Part shown: positions 27,947-35,721 of the stretch, in pieces
Layout: each line of letters begins with the position of its first letter
Position numbering within the stretch: the stretch's first letter is position 1
DNA from: Bodonicaedibacter sp963693005
GTDB taxonomy: Bacteria; Pseudomonadota; Alphaproteobacteria; UBA6184
Assembly (NCBI GenBank): GCA_963693005.1
Contig: OY843726.1
Location: 496,001-560,000 of the forward strand
Reading direction: 5' to 3'
Length of the DNA stretch: 64,000 nucleotides
Position numbers and translations under genes: made by a program
The notes under the pieces: generated by a model
What the model was told of the DNA's origin: nothing
Seen by the model: only the letters and a program-made list of their open reading frames with translations
The model's database searches: none

Positions 27947-28669
27947 TTACCGATCTCCTCTCTGTCGTTGAATTTCATACAATGCCACTGCCGCAGCATT
28001 AGACGCATTTAATGTTGGAAAGTTTGGGTTGGTAGGAAGCTGCACCAAAAAATCACATTTTTCAGCAATCAAGCGTCGCATTCCCGCGCCCTCAGCTCCA
28101 ATCACCAGTACAGCCTTGTTTGGCAGCGATATTTTAGCCAAAGATTTTTCACCATGCTCAGACAAACCCACCACCCAGAATCCCTTTTCTTTTAAGGCAT
28201 CTAAACTTCGGGCTAAATTTACAACGTTCACAAACGGCACTTGCTCCAATGCACCACAGGCCACTTTGGCCATAACCGCAGCTTCATTCGGCGCATTGCG
28301 GTGAGTATGCAAAACAGCATCAACGTTGAAACACGCAGCCGATCGTAATATTGCTCCCACATTATGTGGGTCTGTCACTTGATCAAATGCCAAAATTAGA
28401 TCTGCGGTACTTTCAACATCTTCTAAATGTAATGAAGGTAAAGGTGTAGTCTCTAAAACAACCCCCTGGTGAACAGTATGAGAAGGAAACAGTGCATCCA
28501 ACTCCTTTCTGGGAGTAACTTTTAAAATAGTTAAATACTTCTGATATTGCTTTGCTAACTCTTCCGTAACAAGCAGCTGCTTATGGCTCCGCTTAGAATT
28601 TTCTAGCGCTGCATTAACAGCATGCACTCCATACAGAAAAAATTTAGAACTCTTAGGTTTTCGACTCAT
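27947..28669 (-). CDS. rlmB: 23S rRNA 2'-O-methyltransferase RlmB-type (SPOUT)
   Basis: TrmH-family SPOUT methyltransferase expected to modify 23S rRNA G2251. The 240-residue protein has an N-terminal substrate-binding domain (YGVHAVNAALEN at the start), then motif 1 VTDPHNVGAILRSA, motif 2 VIGAEGAGMRRL and motif 3 LNASNAAAVALYE, which build the knotted SAM site. The motif 3 region has LPTNPNFPTLNAS where E. coli has IPMxGxVxSLNVS, as in some alphaproteobacterial relatives. The exact target could be another TrmH-family site. Confidence 0.9.
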   Translation of the reverse strand: MSRKPKSSKFFLYGVHAVNAALENSKRSHKQLLVTEELAKQYQKYLTILKVTPRKELDALFPSHTVHQGVVLETTPLPSLHLEDVESTADLILAFDQVTDPHNVGAILRSAACFNVDAVLHTHRNAPNEAAVMAKVACGALEQVPFVNVVNLARSLDALKEKGFWVVGLSEHGEKSLAKISLPNKAVLVIGAEGAGMRRLIAEKCDFLVQLPTNPNFPTLNASNAAAVALYEIQRQRGDR

Positions 28670-28759
28670 AAGACTCTCAATTTCTTTTCAGCAGTATACG
28701 GCATCCCTTGCAAAAGGGGCAAGCTTTGTTTCTTTTCAGCTAAACAATACCATCTTAGA

Positions 28760-28788
28760 TTGTATCCTAAGCAGCACTATGCTAATAC
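28760..28788 (+). promoter_or_regulatory. Candidate promoter for tRNA-Leu
   Basis: TTGTAT (28760-28765), a 17-base spacer and TAATAC (28783-28788) lie so that transcription would begin a few bases before the tRNA at 28801. Matches to consensus are partial. Confidence 0.4.
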
Positions 28789-28800
28789 TATTACATTCTT

Positions 28801-28889
28801 GCGGTCGTGGCGGAATTGGTAGACGCGCAGCGTTGAGGTCGCTGTGGATGGTTTCATCCTTGGAAGTTCAAGTCTTCTCGGCCGCACCA
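28801..28889 (+). tRNA. tRNA-Leu (anticodon GAG)
   Basis: 89-base type II tRNA with a long variable arm. Acceptor GCGGTCG/CGGCCGC, discriminator A, encoded CCA, anticodon loop TTGAGGT giving GAG (reads CTC/CTT), T loop TTCAAGT. It is convergent with rpoH, whose stop is nine bases away. Confidence 0.95.
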
Positions 28890-28898
28890 CCATTTTAT

Positions 28899-29768
28899 CT
28901 AGTGCAGCAACCCATGGTGTTCAGACAATCGCTTTGCTTCATACTGTATCTTCTCAAATGCTTTTTCCTCAATTTGACGAATACGCTCTTTTGACAAACC
29001 AAATATTTTTGCCAATTCATCCAATGTTTTGGGGGGCTCTTTTATCTTGCGATCAAAAATAACAGCTCTCTCTCGCTCTTTTAATGCCTTCATTGCCTCT
29101 TTCAATACTGTGTGCCGCTTCAAATATTCTTGTTGCTCAGCTAAATATGTTTCTTGATCTGGTCGCGTATCAACAATCCAATCCTGCCATTCTAAACCAT
29201 CACCTCCTCCGTCACCGCCACCCACCGGCTGATTCGTAGAAAGATCCTTACTGGTTAAATGCGCATGCATTCCCAACACTTCATCTTTAGACACATCTAA
29301 CTCTTCCGCCAGATGTATTGCTTGCTCTTCCGTTAATTTTCCCCAATATCCGTATTTATGAGCTAACCCTCTGAGCTTAAAAAACATACGCTTATGCTTT
29401 TTGCTGCCACTAATATTCAACAGCGATGAGGCTTTAAATATATACTCTTGAACACTAGCCTTAATCCACCAAACGGCATAAGTAGAAAACTTAAAACCTC
29501 TAGAAATATCAAAGTTCTTCACTGCCTGCATTAAGCCTACATGCCCTTCAGCAATCAACTCTTCTGGGGCCAACCCATACCCTCGATATCCTCTGGCCAC
29601 CATCCTCACAAGCTTTTCGTGATTCTCTAGCAAGCGTTTTAAGGAACGCTCATCTGACTTTTCTCGCCAGTTTTCAATAAGTTCATACTCGTGGGGATCA
29701 GAATCTTTTCCCATATGTTCAAAGGATTCTACATGCTGAGAAAGTGAAGAGGAGGAAATAGAAGACAC
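28899..29768 (-). CDS. rpoH: RNA polymerase sigma-32 factor (heat shock)
   Basis: Sigma-70-family heat-shock factor. The 289-residue protein has region 2 (ENHEKLVRMVARGY through FKFSTYAVWWIKASVQEY), the RpoH-box segment KHKRMFFKLRG that marks sigma-32, region 3, and region 4 with LSKERIRQIEEKAFEKIQ. The start is GTG at 29768, supported by AAAAGG six bases upstream; the next ATG is residue 19. The 8-bp-stem hairpin listed at 29781-29809 ends just before this ribosome-binding site. It is a distinct second sigma factor beside rpoD at 33-35 kb. Confidence 0.96.
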   Translation of the reverse strand: MSSISSSSLSQHVESFEHMGKDSDPHEYELIENWREKSDERSLKRLLENHEKLVRMVARGYRGYGLAPEELIAEGHVGLMQAVKNFDISRGFKFSTYAVWWIKASVQEYIFKASSLLNISGSKKHKRMFFKLRGLAHKYGYWGKLTEEQAIHLAEELDVSKDEVLGMHAHLTSKDLSTNQPVGGGDGGGDGLEWQDWIVDTRPDQETYLAEQQEYLKRHTVLKEAMKALKERERAVIFDRKIKEPPKTLDELAKIFGLSKERIRQIEEKAFEKIQYEAKRLSEHHGLLH

Positions 29769-29780
29769 CTTAGACCTTTT

Positions 29781-29809
29781 CTGTTTAGTGTAGCACGCCC
29801 GCTAAACAG
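29781..29809 (-). promoter_or_regulatory. Hairpin in the rpoH leader, next to the ribosome-binding site
   Basis: CTGTTTAG (29781-29788) and CTAAACAG (29802-29809) are a perfect 8-base inverted repeat with a 13-base loop. On the rpoH strand the hairpin is followed directly by AAAAGG, six bases and the GTG start. There is no T run, so it is not a normal intrinsic terminator; a translational control element is possible. Confidence 0.5.
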
Positions 29810-29820
29810 ATCAAGCGCGA

Positions 29821-30402
29821 TTATTTTCGCCGGATAAACACAAAGAAAGCACCATCCCCACCGTGTTCCACTGGGGCTTTTCTCACCTTAATAACAATAG
29901 ATTTAAAATCCGCCTCTTTCATCCAAACTGGGAAGATTTGACGCAGGGTTGGTCGATCGGGCGTATGAGTAATACTTCCCTTACCTGTAACAACCCTAAC
30001 TAAAGAAACACCCTGAACTTGTGCCATTAAAAATGTTTGTAGCAGTTTAGAATATGCGGCTTTTAACGTATAACCATGCAAATCAATATGCAGCATATGG
30101 TGTGCTAATTGCCTATGAAAGCGACGCTTTTCACTGCGATCCAGCCCTAATAGAGGGGGGGAGCCACGCGTCACGACCCTAGGCACCTCAACCGCTTCTT
30201 TAACAACTCTCTTTTGCTGAAAGTTTTTTGTAACTTTAAACTTAGGCGCACTCTTTAAAAAACAACCATTGCGATGTGTATTTAAGCGATCCATCTTGTT
30301 AGTTAAGTTTTGCCACAGAGCATCAGATTCAGAGTTCTCCTCCTCTGAAGTGTCAGATATATATGCCTTCCAAAGGTCTAAATCATCGGGATCATTTGCC
30401 AT
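29821..30402 (-). CDS. Smr-domain protein
   Basis: The Smr domain is a small nuclease-like fold found in MutS2 and in stand-alone proteins. The 193-residue protein (ATG at 30402, MANDPDDLDLW) has a charged N-terminal half and a C-terminal Smr domain with DLHGYTL, VTGKG and HGGDGAFFVFI, the three family marks. A longer frame to 30489 runs into the upstream gene and its leader is implausible. It follows the TimA-like gene; in other alphaproteobacteria an MltA gene often lies between the two. Confidence 0.88.
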   Translation of the reverse strand: MANDPDDLDLWKAYISDTSEEENSESDALWQNLTNKMDRLNTHRNGCFLKSAPKFKVTKNFQQKRVVKEAVEVPRVVTRGSPPLLGLDRSEKRRFHRQLAHHMLHIDLHGYTLKAAYSKLLQTFLMAQVQGVSLVRVVTGKGSITHTPDRPTLRQIFPVWMKEADFKSIVIKVRKAPVEHGGDGAFFVFIRRK

Positions 30403-30455
30403 ATGAATATGTGTAGAATACCTATAGAATATAAACGAAGACTGTGAAACAAAAA

Positions 30456-31028
30456 TTAATGCGAAGCAACCACTTCTGCCAACAGCCAAACTGGGTTATC
30501 TTGCGTTAAATCTTTCTTGAACGTCCATTCATCAATTCGATCCCATGAAGTAGAGCGGTCTTGTAACCGTGAAGTAAATTGCACCGTAATATGAGCCATT
30601 GGATTTTGAAATGCCGCATTCACGACTGCTGCCTCAGAAATGCGTATTTTCACATTTTGCAATGCATCCATTTTTCTTAAAGCACTCGCAGCATCTGCAG
30701 AAATTAAATTCTCAACTGCAGGTAAAGTACCCTGAGCCGCATGCGATAAAATTAACTGGTATGCCGACTCAGCATTGCTTAAAAATTTCTTCAAATCAAA
30801 ATCAGGTGCTTTTAAAAAAAATTCACCAAATGTTGATTTTAGAAAAGTTGGCACACAGTGGCGACGTAAAAGAAAATCTAACTTATCCTGGCGATTACGC
30901 ACAACAGAACTAGAAGCATCTCGATTGGGCGTTTTTTCTGGCGCAACAGAACTATTTTTCTGACCAAGCACTTGAAATAATCGATACGCTAACACAACTG
31001 TTAAAACCGCAAAAATGAGGGTAGTCAT
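30456..31028 (-). CDS. Tim44/TimA-like membrane-anchored protein
   Basis: A 190-residue protein with an N-terminal membrane helix (about 2-20), a short disordered linker and a C-terminal Tim44-like fold (about 55-190): helices with PDFDLKKFLSNAESAYQLIL, then strands ending in DEWTFKKDLTQDNPVWLLAEV. This is the alphaproteobacterial relative of mitochondrial Tim44. Its bacterial role is not well defined, though it is linked to the envelope. It is followed 53 bases later by the Smr gene, and a tRNA lies 19 bases upstream. Confidence 0.85.
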   Translation of the reverse strand: MTTLIFAVLTVVLAYRLFQVLGQKNSSVAPEKTPNRDASSSVVRNRQDKLDFLLRRHCVPTFLKSTFGEFFLKAPDFDLKKFLSNAESAYQLILSHAAQGTLPAVENLISADAASALRKMDALQNVKIRISEAAVVNAAFQNPMAHITVQFTSRLQDRSTSWDRIDEWTFKKDLTQDNPVWLLAEVVASH

Positions 31029-31047
31029 TTGACGTCCTTGCTCTGGA

Positions 31048-31124
31048 TGGTGGGCCTGGCAGGAATCGAACCCGCGACATCACCGTTATGAGCGGCGTGT
31101 TCTAACCATCTGAACTACAGGCCC
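31048..31124 (-). tRNA. tRNA with CAT anticodon, probably tRNA-Ile2 (lysidine-modified)
   Basis: 77-base cloverleaf: acceptor GGGCCTG/CAGGCCC, discriminator A, encoded CCA, anticodon loop CTCATAA, T loop TTCGATT. Acceptor pairs 4-69 and 5-68 are both C-G, the identity elements TilS uses to pick tRNA-Ile2 over elongator tRNA-Met. The other CAT tRNA in the window (39767) has G at positions 4 and 5 and looks like elongator Met. The Ile2 call is therefore likely, not certain. Confidence 0.9.
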
Positions 31125-31247
31125 GCACACACATTACTTTTTTTTTTCAAAAACGTCAAGAACCCATAAGACATATTTTTAGAACACTCTTTATAAGATA
31201 CAACCCCTAATTTTTGTTACCGTTTACTTCATACTGAACCACCCTCT

Positions 31248-31291
31248 CTCAACTCATGCTCAAATGCACCTCAAACCACCCTCAAAATCAC
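31248..31291 (+). repeat. Four 11-bp direct repeats upstream of dnaG
   Basis: CTCAACTCATG, CTCAAATGCAC, CTCAAACCACC and CTCAAAATCAC stand head to tail at 31248, 31259, 31270 and 31281. All share CTCAA, three of four share CTCAAA, and a related CTGAACC block lies at 31234. The array ends ten bases before a candidate -35, so it sits where an activator or repressor could bind on one face of the helix. Confidence 0.6.
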
Positions 31292-31300
31292 CCCAGTTTC

Positions 31301-31329
31301 TTGATTTTTCTTAATATTTCTGTTAGAGT
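31301..31329 (+). promoter_or_regulatory. Candidate dnaG-rpoD promoter with extended -10
   Basis: TTGATT (31301-31306), a 17-base spacer and TAGAGT (31324-31329) preceded by TG at 31321-31322 make an extended -10 promoter. A start near 31336 would lie upstream of the ATG at 31354 and beyond the alternative TTG at 31330, supporting the ATG. Confidence 0.55.
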
Positions 31330-31353
31330 TTGGCCTGTTTTACAAGCGCTCTT

Positions 31354-33099
31354 ATGACTCTACATTTTTCTGACGACATACTCTCAACTATCAAAGACAG
31401 GCTACCTGTCTCTGAAGTCGTGGGGAAACGCGTTCTGTTAAAGCAGAAAGGTAAAGACTTTTTGGGGTTATGCCCCTTCCACAATGAAAAAACTCCATCC
31501 TTTACCGTCAACGATCAAAAAGAATTTTATCACTGTTTTGGGTGCGGTGCCCACGGAGATATTTTTCGCTTCTTAGTAGATTATGAAAAACGCAGTTTTC
31601 CTGAAGCCGTTTCAGAATGCGCCCTATTAAGCGGCGTTACCATAACTCCAATGACTCCCCAACAGCTTCAGCAAAAATCCGAACGTGACCAACTATTCGA
31701 AATCCTTAACATCGCTAAAACACTTTATGCAGACACCCTACACTCTAACAAGGGCCAATCATTTAAAGACTACTTAATACGCAGAGGAATAACCCCTTTG
31801 TCCATTAAGGATTTTCAACTTGGATGTGCAATTACTGGAGAGCTAAAGAAGCACCTAACTCAGAAAAACATCTCATTAAACTTGGCTGAAAAGGCCGGCG
31901 CACTCAAACTAGACAACGGCGAATTTAAAGAACGCTTCTGGGACCGTTTGGTTTTTCCTATCTTAGATATAAAAGGACGAACCATTGGCTTCGGGGGAAG
32001 AACCCTAGGAGAGAGCCAACCCAAATATTTAAACTCTTCTGAGAATGATATTTTTCATAAAAGTGATGCCTTGTATGGCATTCACCGATTAAACCCTAAA
32101 AAGAACACCGCCATTTTTGTTGAAGGGTATCTTGATGTAATTGCGTTGGTGCAAGCTGGGTTTAGCAATGTATTCGCTCCCATGGGAACTTCTGTAACCA
32201 TTGAGCAGGCAAAACGGGTGTTGCGACATTGCCAACAAATTTATTTTTGCTTTGATGGCGACAACGCCGGGGGCAAAGCCATGCGTCGAGCAGCAGATAT
32301 CTTCCTTCCTTTCGTCGAGCCTGGAATTGAATTACGCTTTGTTCGCCTTAACCCAAACGAAGATCCCCATAGCGTGGTAACTGAACAATCCCATCAAGAA
32401 ATGCTTAAAAAGCTAAAAGCGGCAGATAATTTAATTACATTTTTGAACAAACATGAATTAGAACAAGTATTTGAAGACACCCCTTCAAATCGGGCCCTTC
32501 GTCGAAAGCGAATATTAACGTGCTTAGATAAAGTATCTGATCATTATCTAAAATCATTATATAAAAACCAAGTATTCGAACTGTTCAAAAAAAACAACAA
32601 CAAAACCTCGGGTGCTTTATTAACAAACTTACCTGAAACAGTTTCATTGCCAGCTCTATATGAGCAAAGTTTATTAAAGGCCTTTTTACTTCACCCTGAA
32701 CTATACCTCGAGTTCATGGAAGCAATTCACTCCAAAAGTCTGACCGAAGGAACTCTTGAAGCCTTGTCAATTATTGAAAATTATGTTTTTTCTACAGATA
32801 ATCTTGAGTTTTCCTCCATAGTTCCTTATATTAAAAAAAATCTGCCCACTTTAAATACAGACGAACTATTAGGAACCGTTAATATCCATGCGCCCTTTTT
32901 ATCTACCCCTAATGACACACAGCGCATTAAAGATGGCATTGCTGAAATACTGGACTATTTTGATACCGGGATTTCGTTAGATCAACATATTTCGGACATG
33001 CAACAACGCTTTAAACAAACACAAGACCCTAAAGATTGGGACGTCTTAAAGAGACTAATTACTCAAAAAGCACAACGCCACAACGACGACGATCGATAG
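31354..33099 (+). CDS. dnaG: DNA primase
   Basis: Synthesises RNA primers at the replication fork. The start is the ATG at 31354 (MTLHFSDD); an upstream TTG would add eight unlikely residues. The 581-residue protein has a CHC2 zinc finger with an intact C-H-C-C set (LCPFH and HCFGCG), the RNA polymerase-like core with the GFGGRTLG block, the TOPRIM motif FVEGYLDVIAL and the acidic CFDGDNAGGKA segment, then a C-terminal helicase-binding region. Many alphaproteobacteria have altered zinc ligands here; this one keeps them. rpoD follows 27 bases later. Confidence 0.96.
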   Translation: MTLHFSDDILSTIKDRLPVSEVVGKRVLLKQKGKDFLGLCPFHNEKTPSFTVNDQKEFYHCFGCGAHGDIFRFLVDYEKRSFPEAVSECALLSGVTITPMTPQQLQQKSERDQLFEILNIAKTLYADTLHSNKGQSFKDYLIRRGITPLSIKDFQLGCAITGELKKHLTQKNISLNLAEKAGALKLDNGEFKERFWDRLVFPILDIKGRTIGFGGRTLGESQPKYLNSSENDIFHKSDALYGIHRLNPKKNTAIFVEGYLDVIALVQAGFSNVFAPMGTSVTIEQAKRVLRHCQQIYFCFDGDNAGGKAMRRAADIFLPFVEPGIELRFVRLNPNEDPHSVVTEQSHQEMLKKLKAADNLITFLNKHELEQVFEDTPSNRALRRKRILTCLDKVSDHYLKSLYKNQVFELFKKNNNKTSGALLTNLPETVSLPALYEQSLLKAFLLHPELYLEFMEAIHSKSLTEGTLEALSIIENYVFSTDNLEFSSIVPYIKKNLPTLNTDELLGTVNIHAPFLSTPNDTQRIKDGIAEILDYFDTGISLDQHISDMQQRFKQTQDPKDWDVLKRLITQKAQRHNDDDR

Positions 33100-33126
33100 T
33101 AGTAGCAAAGAGAAAAGGAAAGACCT

Positions 33127-35052
33127 ATGTCTGAAGCATTAGACCTGTTTGACCACCCAAGAGTGAAAAAACTGATCCAACTCGCCCAAGAGCAAGGATA
33201 CATGAGCTATGATGAGATCAACGACGCTTTTGACGAAGAAGAAATTCCCGTTTCTTTCATAGAAGAGTTACTTGCCCATCTAGAGGAGGCAGGAGTAAAA
33301 CTAATAGACGCAAAGTTTGAAGCTGATGTCGAGGGTGATGAAAACGACGAAGCTCACCCTAAAGCTAAGAAATCTGGGGTATTAGCCAACATTGATGACT
33401 CTGAAGAAAGTGAGGACGAAACAACCACCTCCCCACAAGAAATAGCCTCTACTGAAGATGCTCGCACAGATGACCCTGTACGGCTATATCTGCGCGAAAT
33501 GGGAAGTGTCGAACTGCTCTCAAGAGAAGGAGAGGTTGACTTAGCCAAACGCATTGAGTCTGGAAAATCTCTAATGATAAAATCTCTATTTTTAAGCCCT
33601 TTAACCTTTGATGCTATTAGAGAGTGGTTAAGTTTCTTAAAAAATGGAGACTTGATGCTACGTGACGTAATCGCACTAGAAGCATACAAAGAGCCTGAGC
33701 AAAACTTTGATGAAGAAGCCGACGAAGCTGACGCTAATACCGAGCAACCAACCGATACTTCGATAAAAAAAGATTCAGACTCAGAATCTGACACTAGCGA
33801 TACCGAAAATGATGACTCCACAAATGATCATGAATCATCACTAGCTGAACTAGAAGAAGCCCTTCTGCCAGTAGTATTAGAGTCGTTTGAGCGAATGCTA
33901 TTACTTAATGAACAGGTTGAAGAGCACCGAAAAAATGCTGACGCTAAAAAATTAAAACAAGTACAAGATGAGTTGTACGAATTAACACAATCCATTCACT
34001 TGAACTCACACTGCATTGACGAGCTAACCGAACAGCTTTATCATCTCAACAAAGAGCTAACCTCTTTAGATCGAGACTTACTGCCTTTGTCGGAAACTGC
34101 AGGAATTAAACGCACCGATTTTGTAACTGCACACAAATATTTTGCACAAACTGGCCAATGGAAAATAAAAAAGACAGACAGCAGATGGAAAACCTTCTTA
34201 TCTTCAGCAGAAAACACCCTAGAAAAACTTAGCTCACATATTACAAAAATAGGGATAGCCACACGGCTATCAGTTGGCGAGTTTAGGTCTGTAGTAACCG
34301 ATATACAAAAAGGCGAGAGAATATCTGAAAGAGCAAAAAAAGAAATGATTGAAGCAAACCTTCGATTAGTCATTTCAATTGCTAAAAAATACACAAATCG
34401 CGGATTACAATTTTTAGACTTAATTCAAGAAGGAAACATAGGTCTAATGAAAGCGGTTGATAAGTTTGAATATCGTAGAGGCTACAAGTTTTCTACATAC
34501 GCGACGTGGTGGATTCGACAGGCAATCACACGTTCAATTGCTGACCAAGCACGCACAATTCGCATACCCGTTCACATGATTGAAACCATTAATAAGTTAT
34601 TACGCACATCGCGCCAAATGCTAAATGATATGGGAAGGGAGCCTACGCCCGAAGAGCTATCCGAAAAACTAATGATTCCTGTAGAAAAGGTTCGCAAAGT
34701 CTTAAAAATCTCCAAAGAGCCAATTAGTTTAGAAACACCTGTAGGCGATGAAGAAGATAGCCACTTAGGTGACTTTATCGAAGATAAAAACGCTGTACTT
34801 CCCATAGATGCTGCTATTTACGGAAATCTGTGTGACACAACCAACAAAATTTTATCTACCCTAACACCAAGGGAAGAACGCGTTCTTCGCATGCGCTTTG
34901 GGATAGGTATGAATACCGATCATACACTGGAAGAAGTTGGACAGCAGTTTAGCGTTACACGTGAGCGCATTCGACAAATTGAAGCAAAAGCTCTTCGAAA
35001 ATTAAAACACCCTACCCGGTCTAAGAAACTTCGAAGCTTCCTAGACCATTAA
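33127..35052 (+). CDS. rpoD: RNA polymerase sigma-70 factor (housekeeping)
   Basis: Primary sigma factor. The 641-residue protein has region 1.1 (about 1-80), a conserved DPVRLYLREMGSVELLSREGE region 1.2, a non-conserved insertion rich in Asp, Glu and Ser (about 195-240), region 2 (EANLRLVISIAKKYTNRG, FSTYATWWIRQAI), region 3, and region 4 ending in TRERIRQIEAKALRKL. AAAGGAAAG lies just before the ATG. It forms the usual dnaG-rpoD pair, the remainder of the macromolecular synthesis operon; rpsU is separate, at 6.8 kb. Confidence 0.98.
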   Translation: MSEALDLFDHPRVKKLIQLAQEQGYMSYDEINDAFDEEEIPVSFIEELLAHLEEAGVKLIDAKFEADVEGDENDEAHPKAKKSGVLANIDDSEESEDETTTSPQEIASTEDARTDDPVRLYLREMGSVELLSREGEVDLAKRIESGKSLMIKSLFLSPLTFDAIREWLSFLKNGDLMLRDVIALEAYKEPEQNFDEEADEADANTEQPTDTSIKKDSDSESDTSDTENDDSTNDHESSLAELEEALLPVVLESFERMLLLNEQVEEHRKNADAKKLKQVQDELYELTQSIHLNSHCIDELTEQLYHLNKELTSLDRDLLPLSETAGIKRTDFVTAHKYFAQTGQWKIKKTDSRWKTFLSSAENTLEKLSSHITKIGIATRLSVGEFRSVVTDIQKGERISERAKKEMIEANLRLVISIAKKYTNRGLQFLDLIQEGNIGLMKAVDKFEYRRGYKFSTYATWWIRQAITRSIADQARTIRIPVHMIETINKLLRTSRQMLNDMGREPTPEELSEKLMIPVEKVRKVLKISKEPISLETPVGDEEDSHLGDFIEDKNAVLPIDAAIYGNLCDTTNKILSTLTPREERVLRMRFGIGMNTDHTLEEVGQQFSVTRERIRQIEAKALRKLKHPTRSKKLRSFLDH

Positions 35053-35066
35053 GGTACCACTCTGAC

Positions 35067-35088
35067 CTGGGGCAAACTTGCGCCCCAG
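35067..35088 (+). terminator. Stem-loop after rpoD, possible terminator
   Basis: CTGGGGC (35067-35073) pairs with GCCCCAG (35082-35088), 15 bases after the rpoD stop. The stem is strong but only a weak CTTTCACTT tract follows, so it may end the dnaG-rpoD message or protect its 3' end. Confidence 0.6.
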
Positions 35089-35106
35089 CTTTCACTTAAC
35101 CTAATT

Positions 35107-35529
35107 TTACTCATCTACTGCTCTTGTATCACCTTTTATCTCAGTAAAGCACGATACAAAGTTTTTTTCTCTCGTTTTTCTTATAACCTTGAGCATCTCT
35201 GATTGTAATTGGCTATCGTCTGGCACCCAAACATAGCGCATAGCCTTTTGCATTAAAGGCTGCTCATTCAAGTGATGAATTAAATTCTCCCCAACAATAT
35301 TTATATGTTTGTGCAATAGTTCTTCTAATAACCCCGAAGAAACGTAAACGATTTCCTCCTCACTTTTACATAAAAATAATATGTCCAAAATCAAGCATAA
35401 GCTTTTCAAAGGAGACGTACGTGTTAATTCTTCTGCATAATCATAAGCCCAAACATATTTAGTAAACTTACTACGATAATATTCTAAATAAGCGTGAGCG
35501 CATAAACTAATCGGAGCTTTGCTTGACAT
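35107..35529 (-). CDS. Small DUF6869-like protein
   Basis: A 140-residue soluble, mostly helical protein with no signal peptide. The pattern (YLEYYRS, then VWAYDYAEEL, then SGLLEELLHKH and a final MRYVWV) resembles the DUF6869 family of small uncharacterised proteobacterial proteins; I recall this by pattern, not by search. No catalytic residues stand out. It is convergent with rpoD, and its upstream side holds two adjacent perfect palindromes at 35579-35614 that could be its operator. Confidence 0.65.
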   Translation of the reverse strand: MSSKAPISLCAHAYLEYYRSKFTKYVWAYDYAEELTRTSPLKSLCLILDILFLCKSEEEIVYVSSGLLEELLHKHINIVGENLIHHLNEQPLMQKAMRYVWVPDDSQLQSEMLKVIRKTREKNFVSCFTEIKGDTRAVDE

Positions 35530-35578
35530 AAGCTAACTTTTCCCAGAACTTTCTACTTTTTAACTTACACAAAGTTGT

Positions 35579-35614
35579 TAAATTAATGGTTAATTTATTG
35601 ACACCTTGTGTCAA
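35579..35614. promoter_or_regulatory. Two abutting perfect palindromes, possible operator pair
   Basis: TAAATTAATGGTTAATTTA (35579-35597; 8-base arms, 3-base centre) is followed with no gap by TTGACACCTTGTGTCAA (35598-35614; 7-base arms, 3-base centre). The second reads TTGACA, a perfect -35 hexamer, on both strands. The pair lies 50 bases upstream of the DUF6869-like gene and downstream of prmA. Confidence 0.5.
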
Positions 35615-35721
35615 AAGGTAGAGCCTGTGGACATTTAAAGACAAGTTAGAAAAAATAACACTCTAATTAAATGCTTACTCTAGATGCAAAAACCATTAAT
35701 ACAAGCGTTTAAGAGGATCTG

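Noticed and set aside
27501..27971. 156-codon open frame antisense to plsY
   Set aside because: It lies opposite plsY and the end of rlmB, which are clear genes. The translated product is low-complexity with no domain.
33354..33821. 155-codon open frame antisense to rpoD
   Set aside because: It mirrors the Asp/Glu/Ser-rich insertion of RpoD; the product is almost all Ser and shows no family pattern. The sense frame is certain.
33709..33846. Acidic insertion in RpoD as a novel domain
   Set aside because: Non-conserved acidic insertions between regions 1.2 and 2 are normal in proteobacterial sigma-70; only length and composition vary.
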